In this document: positions 1 to 5,546 of the stretch, piece by piece
Numbering within the stretch: the stretch's first letter is position 1
How the letters are laid out: each line of letters begins with the position of its first letter
NCBI GenBank assembly: GCA_003694465.1
Contig: RFKM01000221.1
Coordinates: 1-5,604, forward strand
Origin: Alphaproteobacteria bacterium
GTDB lineage: Bacteria; Pseudomonadota; Alphaproteobacteria; Rhodobacterales; Rhodobacteraceae
DNA: 5,604 nucleotides
Direction of reading: 5' to 3'
The notes under the pieces: generated by a model
Databases searched by the model: none
Seen by the model: only the letters and a program-made list of their open reading frames with translations
Told to the model about the DNA's origin: nothing
Program-made: the position numbers and the translations under genes

Positions 1-4
1 GGGG

Positions 5-23
5 CCGGGGGCAGCGCCCCCGG
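5..23 (-). terminator. GC hairpin downstream of pepF, probable terminator
   Basis: An 8-bp perfect GC-only stem (CCGGGGGC at 5-12 pairs with GCCCCCGG at 16-23) with a 3-nt loop. It lies 10 bases past the pepF stop codon. Hairpins of this kind are common 3' ends in GC-rich alphaproteobacteria. No U-tract is visible: the four bases after the stem, read on the minus strand, are C, and the window then ends. Intrinsic termination is therefore inferred from stem strength and position. The symmetric stem could also end transcription arriving on the plus strand. Confidence 0.55.
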
Positions 24-33
24 TGCGCCCGGC

Positions 34-1881
34 TCAGTCTTCCATCGCTTCCAGCTGGTCGATGAGGCCCGAGATCATCCCGAGACCCTTGTCCCAGAAC
101 TTCGGGTCGGAAGCATCGAGTCCGAACGGGGCGAGCAACTCCTTGTGGTGCTTCGACCCGCCGGCGCGCAGCATCTCAAAATACTTCTGCTGGAAGTCCG
201 GGTCGCCCTCCTCATAGGCGGCATAGAGCGCGTTCACGAGCCCGTCGCCGAAGGCATAGGCATAGACGTAGAAGGGCGAATGGACGAAATGCGGCACGTA
301 AGACCAGAACGTCTCGTAGCCCTCCATGAAGCGGAAGGCCGGGCCAAGGCTCTCGGCCTGAACGCTCATCCACAGCGCGTTGATGTCGTCGGGGGTGAGT
401 TCGCCCGCGCGCCGGGCGGCGTGCAGCTTGCACTCGAAGTCGTAAAAGGCGATCTGCCGCACGACGGTGTTGATCATGTCCTCGACCTTGCCGGCCAGAA
501 GCACCTTCTTCTGCGCCGGATCGCGCGCCTCGGCGAGCAGCTTTCGGAAGGTGAGCATCTCGCCGAAGACGCTGGCGGTCTCGGCCAGGGTCAGCGGCGT
601 CTGGCTCAGCAATTCGCCCTGTCCGGCGGCCAGAACCTGATGCACCCCGTGGCCGAGCTCATGGGCCAGCGTCATCACGTCGCGCGGCTTGCCGAGGTAG
701 TTGAGCAGCACGTAGGGGTGGGCGTCGGTCACCGTCGGATGGGCAAAGGCCCCCGGCGCCTTGCCGGGCTTGACCCCGGCATCGATCCAGCCACGCTCGA
801 AGAAGGGGCGGGCGATTTCGGCCATCTCTGGGGCAAAATCCGCATAGGCGCCGAGCACGGTCTCGCGCGCCTCGTCCCAGCCGATGCGGCGCGTGTCCTC
901 CATCGGCAGGGGGGCGTTGCGGTCCCACACCTCGAGCTTGTCGAGGCCCAGCCAGCGGCGCTTGAGCTCGTAATAACGGTGCGAAAGCTTCGGATAAGCG
1001 GCGACGACCGCATCGCGCAGCGCCTCGACCACCTCCGGCTCGACATGGTTCGCAAGATGCCGGGCGGTCTGCGGCGTCGGCATGCCGCGCCAGCGGTCTT
1101 CGATTTCCTTTTCCTTCGCGAGGGTGTTGTGGATGCGCGAGAACAGGCGGATGTTCTCGCCGAAGACCCGGGCAAGCTCGCGCGCCGCCGCTTCGCGCGT
1201 GGCGCGATCGGGCTCGGTAAGCAGGTTCAGCGTCGCCTCGAGGGGCAGATCCTCCTCGGCGCCTTCGGGGCGGAAGGTGAGCCCGGCCATGGTCTCGTCG
1301 AAAAGCTTGTTCCAGGCGGCGGCGCCGACGGCGGACTGATCGTGCAGGAACTTCTCCAGCTCGTCGGACAGCTGGTAGGGGCGCATCGCCCGCATCCGCT
1401 CGAACACCGGCCGGTAGCGGGCGAGCCCGGCATCGGCGGCGAGCAGCGCCTCGAGATGGTCGTCGGGCAGGCGGTTGATCTCGAGGCTGAAGAAGACCAG
1501 CGCGTTGGTGTCTTCGGTGATTCGCTCCTGCAGGTTCTGCAGGAACTGGGCGCGGGCCGGGTCGGTCGTGCATTGGTAATAGCGCAGCCCGGCATAGCTC
1601 ATCAGCCGCCCGCCGATGCGCTCGATCTCCTCGTAGGCCTCGATGCAGGCCCGCATCCCGGCAGCATCGAGCGTGTCCAGCCGGCCCTCGTAGCGGGCGG
1701 CGAAATCGGCGCAGGCGCCTTTCATCCAGTCAAGATCGCGCTGGACCTCCGGCGCATCCGGCGCGGCGTAGAGATCGGTCAGATCCCATTCGGGCAGCGG
1801 GCCGAGATCGCCGGGCGCGGCGGCGGCGCCGGCCTCGGCCGAGGGGGTGGAAAGGGGAAAGGGAAGGGACATCGCGCGCAT
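34..1881 (-). CDS. pepF: M3 family oligoendopeptidase F
   Basis: Zinc metallopeptidase predicted to cleave short peptides in the cytoplasm, serving peptide turnover. The 615-residue product is of usual PepF length. The zinc site is clear: HELGH at residues 407-411 (His407, catalytic Glu408, His411), with the third ligand most likely Glu434 in an AETASVFGE stretch, a typical M3 spacing. A C-terminal VHSPFYVYAYAFG block (His534, Tyr538, Tyr540, Tyr542) matches the conserved substrate-side region of the family. There is no signal peptide or membrane segment; the first 27 residues are an Ala/Pro-rich tail. The start at 1881 is chosen because AAGGAG lies 6 nt upstream. A GTG at 1908 would fall inside the putative -10 box, and an ATG at 1872 would sit 15 nt from the Shine-Dalgarno. 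The gene is complete, alone on its strand, and followed by a hairpin. Family assignment is very secure; physiological substrates are unknown. Confidence 0.96.
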   Translation of the reverse strand: MRAMSLPFPLSTPSAEAGAAAAPGDLGPLPEWDLTDLYAAPDAPEVQRDLDWMKGACADFAARYEGRLDTLDAAGMRACIEAYEEIERIGGRLMSYAGLRYYQCTTDPARAQFLQNLQERITEDTNALVFFSLEINRLPDDHLEALLAADAGLARYRPVFERMRAMRPYQLSDELEKFLHDQSAVGAAAWNKLFDETMAGLTFRPEGAEEDLPLEATLNLLTEPDRATREAAARELARVFGENIRLFSRIHNTLAKEKEIEDRWRGMPTPQTARHLANHVEPEVVEALRDAVVAAYPKLSHRYYELKRRWLGLDKLEVWDRNAPLPMEDTRRIGWDEARETVLGAYADFAPEMAEIARPFFERGWIDAGVKPGKAPGAFAHPTVTDAHPYVLLNYLGKPRDVMTLAHELGHGVHQVLAAGQGELLSQTPLTLAETASVFGEMLTFRKLLAEARDPAQKKVLLAGKVEDMINTVVRQIAFYDFECKLHAARRAGELTPDDINALWMSVQAESLGPAFRFMEGYETFWSYVPHFVHSPFYVYAYAFGDGLVNALYAAYEEGDPDFQQKYFEMLRAGGSKHHKELLAPFGLDASDPKFWDKGLGMISGLIDQLEAMED

Positions 1882-1887
1882 CTGAAG

Positions 1888-1893
1888 CTCCTT
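1888..1893 (-). promoter_or_regulatory. Shine-Dalgarno of pepF
   Basis: AAGGAG on the minus strand, 6 nt before the ATG at 1881. It decides between three in-frame starts (1908 GTG, 1881 ATG, 1872 ATG) in favour of 1881. Confidence 0.75.
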
Positions 1894-1907
1894 GAGGCTG
1901 CCGCCCA

Positions 1908-1936
1908 CACATAGGCCCTGCGGCCGGCGGCCTCAA
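1908..1936 (-). promoter_or_regulatory. candidate sigma70-type promoter of pepF
   Basis: Read on the minus strand, TTGAGG (1936-1931) and TATGTG (1913-1908) are separated by 17 nt, the standard spacing. Transcription would start near 1900-1902, leaving a short leader of about 20 nt that just includes the Shine-Dalgarno. The boxes are imperfect, and this is a pattern match only. Confidence 0.35.
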
Positions 1937-2012
1937 TGCCCCCGGCGCCGCTGCTCCCCATCCGCCGGCCCGACCTTCCGGCAGGTCGCACGGACAGCGT
2001 TCCCCACCGCGC

Positions 2013-2041
2013 GACAATCGCCCCGCGCGCCGGCGATTGTC
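2013..2041. repeat. perfect 10-bp inverted repeat, candidate operator
   Basis: GACAATCGCC at 2013-2022 is exactly mirrored by GGCGATTGTC at 2032-2041, around a 9-nt GC spacer centred on 2027. It lies between two divergent genes, so neither needs a terminator here, and no T-run follows on either strand. An operator for a dimeric regulator with half-sites about 19 bp apart (roughly two helical turns) is the more natural reading. The motif TTGTCCC that begins in the right arm occurs again at 2104-2110. Which regulator might bind is not apparent. Confidence 0.5.
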
Positions 2042-2155
2042 CCGGCTTTCCGAGGGGTTCTTGGTAAATACCCCTTTTCTGCCCAAAAAATGCCACGGCG
2101 CCGTTGTCCCAATAGGCCTGAAGCGCGCGCCCCCCTTGGGCGAGCGCCATGTCGT

Positions 2156-2161
2156 GAGGGA
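2156..2161 (+). promoter_or_regulatory. likely Shine-Dalgarno of the TadG-like gene
   Basis: GAGGGA lies 10 nt before the ATG at 2172. The spacing is slightly long. The in-frame GTG at 2166 (4 nt away) is a less likely alternative start, two codons upstream. The site supports a start near 2172 rather than the far upstream TTG at 2037. Confidence 0.5.
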
Positions 2162-2171
2162 AGTGGTGGCC

Positions 2172-3818
2172 ATGCAACGATTGCCGACAGAAGGGTATGA
2201 CGCGGGGCGCACCGGCGCACGGGGGCCCGGCTTTGCGCGCTCCGAGGATGGCTCGCTCATCATCTTCGGGCTGATGATCTTCCTGATGATGCTGATGGCC
2301 GCGGGCATCGGCGTCGACCTGATGCGCTTCGAGGCGCACCGGACGGCGCTTCAGGAAACGCTCGACCGGGCGATTCTCGCCGCCGCCAGCCTCGACCAGC
2401 CGCTCGACCCGGAAACGGTCGTGCTCGACTATTTCGAGCGCGCGAACCTCGGCGACTATATCTCCGCCGACAAGATCACCGTCGAAGAGACGGCGAGTTC
2501 GCGCCGGGTTTCGGCCGAGGTCTCGATGCCGGTCACGGCCACCTTCATGAAATTCGTCGGCATCGACGCCCTTTCGGCCCCCGCTGCCGGGGCCGCCGAA
2601 GAGGCGACGGCCAACACCGAAATCTCGCTGGTGCTCGACGTCTCCGGCTCGATGGGCTGGTATTCTTCCGGGCGCAGCAAGATCTCGATTCTCAAGGACG
2701 CGGCGACGCAGTTCGTCAACATCACCACCTGCAACCCGGCCGACCCCGATGCGACCACCGGCTGCACCGTCGATCCGGGCACGGTCTCGATCTCGATCGT
2801 GCCCTATTCGGAACAGGTGCTGGTGGGCGAAGACCTGCTCAGCCATTTCAACGTGACCAGCGAGCACACGTCCTCGTCCTGCGTGACCTTCGACGACGCC
2901 GATTTCGAGACCACCGCCATCGCCCCGGAAACGCCGCTCAAGCGCACCGGCCATTTCGACCCGTGGTCGTGGTCGGCCACGCCCTACTATTTCACCTGCG
3001 CGAACGAAAGCTGGCGCGAGATCCTGCCCATCGAGGGCGACGGCGACGTGCTGCGCGCCAAGATCGCGGCGCTGAGCGCCGAGGGCAACACCTCGATCGA
3101 CGTCGGGATGAAATGGGGCGCGGCCCTGCTCGACCCGGCCGCTCAACCGGCGGTGACCGACGTGGTCGATTCCGATTTCGCCGACCGCCCGCTGTCGTGG
3201 GAGACGCGCGGGGTCGAAAAGGTTCTGGTGCTGATGACCGACGGCGAAAACACCGATCAGCACTATCTCTACGACAATGCGCGCTCGGGCCCCTCGCCGG
3301 TCTGGCGGACGAATGCGCGCGTCGGCGGCGATTACGTCTATTCGATCTACCGCGAAAGCACCGGCCAGTATTACTGGACGAGCACCGGCAGCTGGGAAGA
3401 CCACCCCTATGGCACCGGCACCTATGAATCCTGCGGCTGGCAGCGCCACGGGCGCAGCTGGAACTGGGTCTGCTCGACGGTCAACGAAGGCGGTAACGGT
3501 GCCAGCCAGCTCAGCTTCCCCGACCTCTGGGCAGAACGCACCTGGGCCTGGTGGGAGCAGTTCTGGTGGCTCGACGCCGAGGGCTCCTATTTTGACACGA
3601 GCACCAAGAACGCCCGCCTCGAAAGCATGTGCGACGCCGCCAAGGCCGAGGGGATCACCATCTACACCATCGGCTTCGAGACGAGTTCGAGCGCCGAAAC
3701 CGTGCTGCGCAACTGCGCCTCGGGCGAGGGTCGCTACTTCAACGTCGACGGGCTCGACCTGACCGATGCCTTCGCCTCGATCGCCCGCGACATTTCGAAA
3801 CTGCGGCTGGTGAACTGA
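2172..3818 (+). CDS. TadG-like pilus assembly protein with VWA domain
   Basis: Predicted 548-residue inner-membrane protein with a large periplasmic part. A short cytoplasmic N-terminus is followed by EDGSLIIFGLM and a single Met-rich helix (about 28-48) ending in VDLMRFE, the anchor typical of TadE/TadG-like proteins in Rhodobacterales. A VWA domain begins near residue 150. Its metal-binding (MIDAS) elements are all present: DVSGS (Asp156, Ser158, Ser160), Thr307 in GNTSID, and Asp357 in MTDGEN. The domain closes with ITIYTIGF and a C-terminal helix. Between MTDGEN and ITIYTIGF sits an unusual insert with 12 Trp between residues 378 and 466. Eight cysteines (187, 198, 237, 276, 421, 434, 487, 515) are all on the periplasmic side, suggesting disulphides. 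In Tad systems TadG is needed for Flp pilus assembly, probably spanning or anchoring at the envelope; that role is inferred here. It is first gene of a three-gene operon. A generic VWA surface protein is the alternative. Confidence 0.88.
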   Translation: MQRLPTEGYDAGRTGARGPGFARSEDGSLIIFGLMIFLMMLMAAGIGVDLMRFEAHRTALQETLDRAILAAASLDQPLDPETVVLDYFERANLGDYISADKITVEETASSRRVSAEVSMPVTATFMKFVGIDALSAPAAGAAEEATANTEISLVLDVSGSMGWYSSGRSKISILKDAATQFVNITTCNPADPDATTGCTVDPGTVSISIVPYSEQVLVGEDLLSHFNVTSEHTSSSCVTFDDADFETTAIAPETPLKRTGHFDPWSWSATPYYFTCANESWREILPIEGDGDVLRAKIAALSAEGNTSIDVGMKWGAALLDPAAQPAVTDVVDSDFADRPLSWETRGVEKVLVLMTDGENTDQHYLYDNARSGPSPVWRTNARVGGDYVYSIYRESTGQYYWTSTGSWEDHPYGTGTYESCGWQRHGRSWNWVCSTVNEGGNGASQLSFPDLWAERTWAWWEQFWWLDAEGSYFDTSTKNARLESMCDAAKAEGITIYTIGFETSSSAETVLRNCASGEGRYFNVDGLDLTDAFASIARDISKLRLVN

Positions 3819-4375
3819 TGAAACGCATCGCGCAAGGCAAGGGGTTCACGGCGGCGCTGCGGGGCCTTGGCCGCCGGTTCGGGGGCGAGGGGGGCAACGC
3901 CTCGCTCGAATTCGTGATCCTGTTCCCGGTGATCATGACGGTCTTCCTGTCGGCTTTCGAGGTTTCGGTCTATCTCGCCCGGCAGGCGCTGCTCGACCGC
4001 GCGCTCGATCTCGCCGTGCGCGATCTGCGCCTCGGCCAGCTCGACCCGCCCACGCAGGAAGAGCTCAAGCGCCGGGTGTGCAACGGCGGGATGATCTTTT
4101 CCGACTGCATGAACACGATGACGATCGAGCTGATCCGGGTCTCGCCCGACACCTGGGAGGTGCCGGAAACCGGCGTTACCTGCGTCAACCGCGACGAGGA
4201 GATCGCCCCGGTCGTCGATTTCACCCTCGGGCAGGCCAACGACGTGATGATCGTGCGCGCCTGCTACGTGACCGATCCGTTCTTCGCCACCACGCCGATG
4301 GTGATGGATTTGCCCGTCGATGGCACCGGGGCGGTGCAGATCGTCTCTGCCTCGACCTACGTGAACGAACCGTAA
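3818..4375 (+). CDS. TadE-like pseudopilin (first copy)
   Basis: A 185-residue bitopic membrane protein. A basic cytoplasmic leader (residues 1-26) precedes GGNASLEFVILFPV, which fits the TadV prepilin-peptidase pattern G|xxxxEF: Gly26 at -1, Glu31 at +5, Phe32 at +6. A single hydrophobic helix follows (about 31-53), then a periplasmic domain with four cysteines (88, 97, 122, 149), able to form two disulphides. In characterised Tad systems TadE and TadF are processed minor pseudopilins needed for Flp pilus biogenesis; the same role is inferred here. The start codon overlaps the upstream stop by one base (TGATG at 3816-3820), and no clear Shine-Dalgarno precedes it, so translational coupling is likely. 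The long in-frame open region reaching back to 3629 lies inside the upstream gene and is not used. Whether it corresponds to TadE or TadF cannot be told from this sequence. Confidence 0.87.
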   Translation: MKRIAQGKGFTAALRGLGRRFGGEGGNASLEFVILFPVIMTVFLSAFEVSVYLARQALLDRALDLAVRDLRLGQLDPPTQEELKRRVCNGGMIFSDCMNTMTIELIRVSPDTWEVPETGVTCVNRDEEIAPVVDFTLGQANDVMIVRACYVTDPFFATTPMVMDLPVDGTGAVQIVSASTYVNEP

Positions 4376-4387
4376 GGGAGACGGGAC

Positions 4388-5005
4388 ATGCCTTTCAGCC
4401 TCCGCCAAGCCGTCTTCGCCGCCCCCCGGCGCTTTGCCCGCGACGAGAGCGCCTCGCTCTCGGTCGAGGCGGCGATCATCGCGCCGCTCCTGCTCTGGAC
4501 CTTCCTGGCGACCTATACCTATTTCGACGTCTTCCGCTACAAGAGCCTGGCCCTGAAGGGAAATTACGCGATTTCCGACCTGCTCTCGCGCGAGACCAGC
4601 ACCATCAACGACGATGACATCACCGGCATCAAGAACGTCTATCGCTACCTCACCCAGTCGAACATGCAGAGCTGGGTGCGGGTGACGGTGGTCCATTGCG
4701 CCGAGAATTGCGCCACCCTCAATGACCCGGGCACCGACCGCACCCTGGAAGTCGACTGGTCGGCCAGCTCCGAGGCCGGGCAGGATGTCTGGACCAACGA
4801 TACGATCATGGACCAGTTCAACGATATCGTGCCGTCGATCGCCTCCGGCGAGCGGGTGATCATCGTCGAAACCCGGATGCAATACGAGCCGCCCTTCGCC
4901 GCCGAGCTCACCGGCATCGACACCACCGAATTCTATGACGTGGTGGTCACGCGCCCGCGCTTTGCGCCGCAATTGTGCTTCGAAGGGGTGGGCTGCGGCG
5001 CCTGA
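4388..5005 (+). CDS. TadE-like pilus assembly protein (second copy)
   Basis: A 205-residue protein with the same design as its neighbour: a basic leader, then ASLSVEAAIIAPLLLWTF with Glu27 just before a single membrane helix (about 28-49), then a periplasmic domain. Unlike the first copy, the residue five before the glutamate is Ala22, not Gly, and Phe at +6 is replaced by Ala28, so cleavage by a prepilin peptidase is doubtful. Cysteines pair by spacing: Cys104 and Cys108 (CAENC), Cys197 and Cys203 at the extreme C-terminus. A GGGAG Shine-Dalgarno at 4376-4380 lies 7 nt before the ATG and 1 nt after the previous stop, so this gene belongs to the same operon but has its own ribosome site. It is likely a minor pseudopilin or TadF-like partner of the other two products. 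The next gene is convergent, so this is the last gene of the operon. Confidence 0.84.
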   Translation: MPFSLRQAVFAAPRRFARDESASLSVEAAIIAPLLLWTFLATYTYFDVFRYKSLALKGNYAISDLLSRETSTINDDDITGIKNVYRYLTQSNMQSWVRVTVVHCAENCATLNDPGTDRTLEVDWSASSEAGQDVWTNDTIMDQFNDIVPSIASGERVIIVETRMQYEPPFAAELTGIDTTEFYDVVVTRPRFAPQLCFEGVGCGA

Positions 5006-5009
5006 AGGG

Positions 5010-5023
5010 GCCTTGCGCAAGGC
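5010..5023. terminator. palindrome between convergent genes, weak terminator candidate
   Basis: GCCTTGCGCAAGGC is a perfect 14-bp palindrome, able to form a 5-bp stem with a 4-nt loop. It lies in the 30-base gap between two convergent stop codons, where a bidirectional terminator is expected. A GC-rich run with additional self-complementarity (GGCGCC at 5022-5027) overlaps its right edge. No T-run is present on either side, so support rests on position and symmetry. Confidence 0.35.
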
Positions 5024-5035
5024 GCCGGGCGCCGC

Positions 5036-5389
5036 CTATTCGGCGGCCCGCTCGCCGCCGGCAAGGGCGCCCTCGGCCTGCCAGCGCCGGGCGATCGCGT
5101 CGAGCGTGTCGAGAACGCCGCGCAATTCCTGCCCGCGTTGGGTCAGCCCGTAAGTGACCGCGGGCGGTATGGTCTGCGCCTGCTCGCGCCAGACGATGCC
5201 GGCCTTTTCGAGCATCCGCAGCCGTTCGGTCAGCATCCGGGTCGAGATGCCGGGCACGGCTCGCCTGAGTTCGCCAAAGCGCTGCGGCCCCTGCTCCGAC
5301 AGCACCCAGACGATATGCAGCGTCCACGGCCCGGAAACGAGCCGCAGCAGGGCTTCCATCGGGCAGGAGGGGGCCTGATTGCGTTTCAT
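5036..5389 (-). CDS. HxlR family winged-helix transcriptional regulator
   Basis: A 117-residue DNA-binding protein with the full HxlR signature: Cys9-Pro10 near the N-terminus, GPWTLHIVWVL (20-30), RFGELRRAVPGIS (37-49), MLTERLRMLEKAGIVWRE (52-69, including the recognition helix) and the wing PPAVTYGLTQRG (75-86). Length is typical. The family usually binds DNA as dimers, and several members sense electrophiles, quinones or aldehydes through the conserved N-terminal cysteine; that this one does so is inference from Cys9. AGAGGA at 5395-5400 (minus strand) lies 5 nt before the ATG and supports the start. It is divergent from the dioxygenase gene, with 157 bases between them, so autoregulation and control of that gene are likely. 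It converges on the TadE-like operon and is probably unrelated to it. Confidence 0.92.
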   Translation of the reverse strand: MKRNQAPSCPMEALLRLVSGPWTLHIVWVLSEQGPQRFGELRRAVPGISTRMLTERLRMLEKAGIVWREQAQTIPPAVTYGLTQRGQELRGVLDTLDAIARRWQAEGALAGGERAAE

Positions 5390-5546
5390 CCCATTCCTCT
5401 CGCGGCATGAAAACGTGTGGTTACTTTTCCGTGCCTACTTTCATTTTCAAATCTGCGTCTCTAACTGAAGTTACGGTCAAACGGCACCCGCCACAAGCGC
5501 GGGCGCACCCTTTGCCTACCCCCTGACATGGAGCAAGGAGCGCGCG
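5390..5546. promoter_or_regulatory. divergent promoter region of HxlR regulator and dioxygenase
   Basis: Bases 5415-5475 are clearly AT-richer than the flanks, as expected for back-to-back promoters. A perfect interrupted palindrome, TAACT-GA-AGTTA, lies at 5462-5473. TTACTTT (5421-5427) and CTACTTT (5435-5441) form a direct repeat with a 14-base period, and GTTAC occurs at 5420-5424 and again at 5470-5474. On the minus strand TTGAAA (5450-5445) could be a -35 box for the regulator, but the matching -10 is poor. No good promoter pair was identified for the dioxygenase gene. Confidence 0.45.
5462..5473. promoter_or_regulatory. palindrome, candidate HxlR operator
   Basis: TAACT and AGTTA are exact inverted arms around a 2-base GA spacer, in the AT-rich part of the divergent region. 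This is compatible with a site for a dimeric winged-helix regulator. Assignment to the adjacent HxlR protein rests on location alone. Confidence 0.4.

Larger units (their letters stand above)
1937..2171. promoter_or_regulatory. divergent intergenic region upstream of the tad-like operon
   Basis: No convincing gene lies in this stretch. It holds a perfect 10-bp inverted repeat (2013-2041), a smaller dyad (2053-2058 with 2070-2075, AGGGGT/ACCCCT, 11-nt loop) followed by a T4 run, and a 10-bp palindrome ACGGCGCCGT (2095-2104). Bases 2058-2092 are the only AT-richer patch in a very GC-rich surround, so the operon promoter is probably there. TTGGTA at 2061-2066 and an A-rich stretch at 2085-2091 are weak candidate elements. 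No CtrA-type TTAA-N7-TTAA site was seen. The open frame of tadG extends leftwards to a TTG at 2037, but this part looks non-coding. Confidence 0.4.

Noticed and set aside
145..1914. A 589-codon open frame on the plus strand opposite pepF
   Set aside because: It runs antisense to a gene with intact catalytic motifs. Its protein is Gly/Leu/Arg/Ala-rich with no recognisable domain, and it follows from the third-position GC bias of pepF. No Shine-Dalgarno or context supports it.
2108..2140. CCCAA (2108-2112) and TTGGG (2136-2140) inverted repeat
   Set aside because: Only 5 bp with a 23-base loop, which is not distinguishable from chance.
2149..2157. Mini-ORF ATG TCG TGA overlapping the Shine-Dalgarno of the TadG-like gene
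   Set aside because: Two codons long, with no ribosome site of its own; expected by chance in such sequence.
2037..2171. N-terminal extension of the TadG-like protein from a TTG at 2037
   Set aside because: It would begin within the right arm of the inverted repeat, lacks a Shine-Dalgarno, encodes 45 residues unlike the family's short leader, and covers the AT-rich promoter-like patch. The ATG at 2172 fits better.
1779..3449. A 556-codon open frame on the minus strand across the TadG-like gene and the intergenic region
   Set aside because: It is antisense to a gene with a clear anchor and metal-binding motifs, has low-complexity Arg/Gly/Asp/Ala composition, and would overlap the start of pepF on the same strand. 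It is a GC-bias shadow.
3734..5020. A 428-codon open frame on the minus strand opposite both TadE-like genes
   Set aside because: His/Arg/Asp/Gly-rich antisense product without any domain signature. The plus-strand proteins have coherent membrane helices and ribosome sites.
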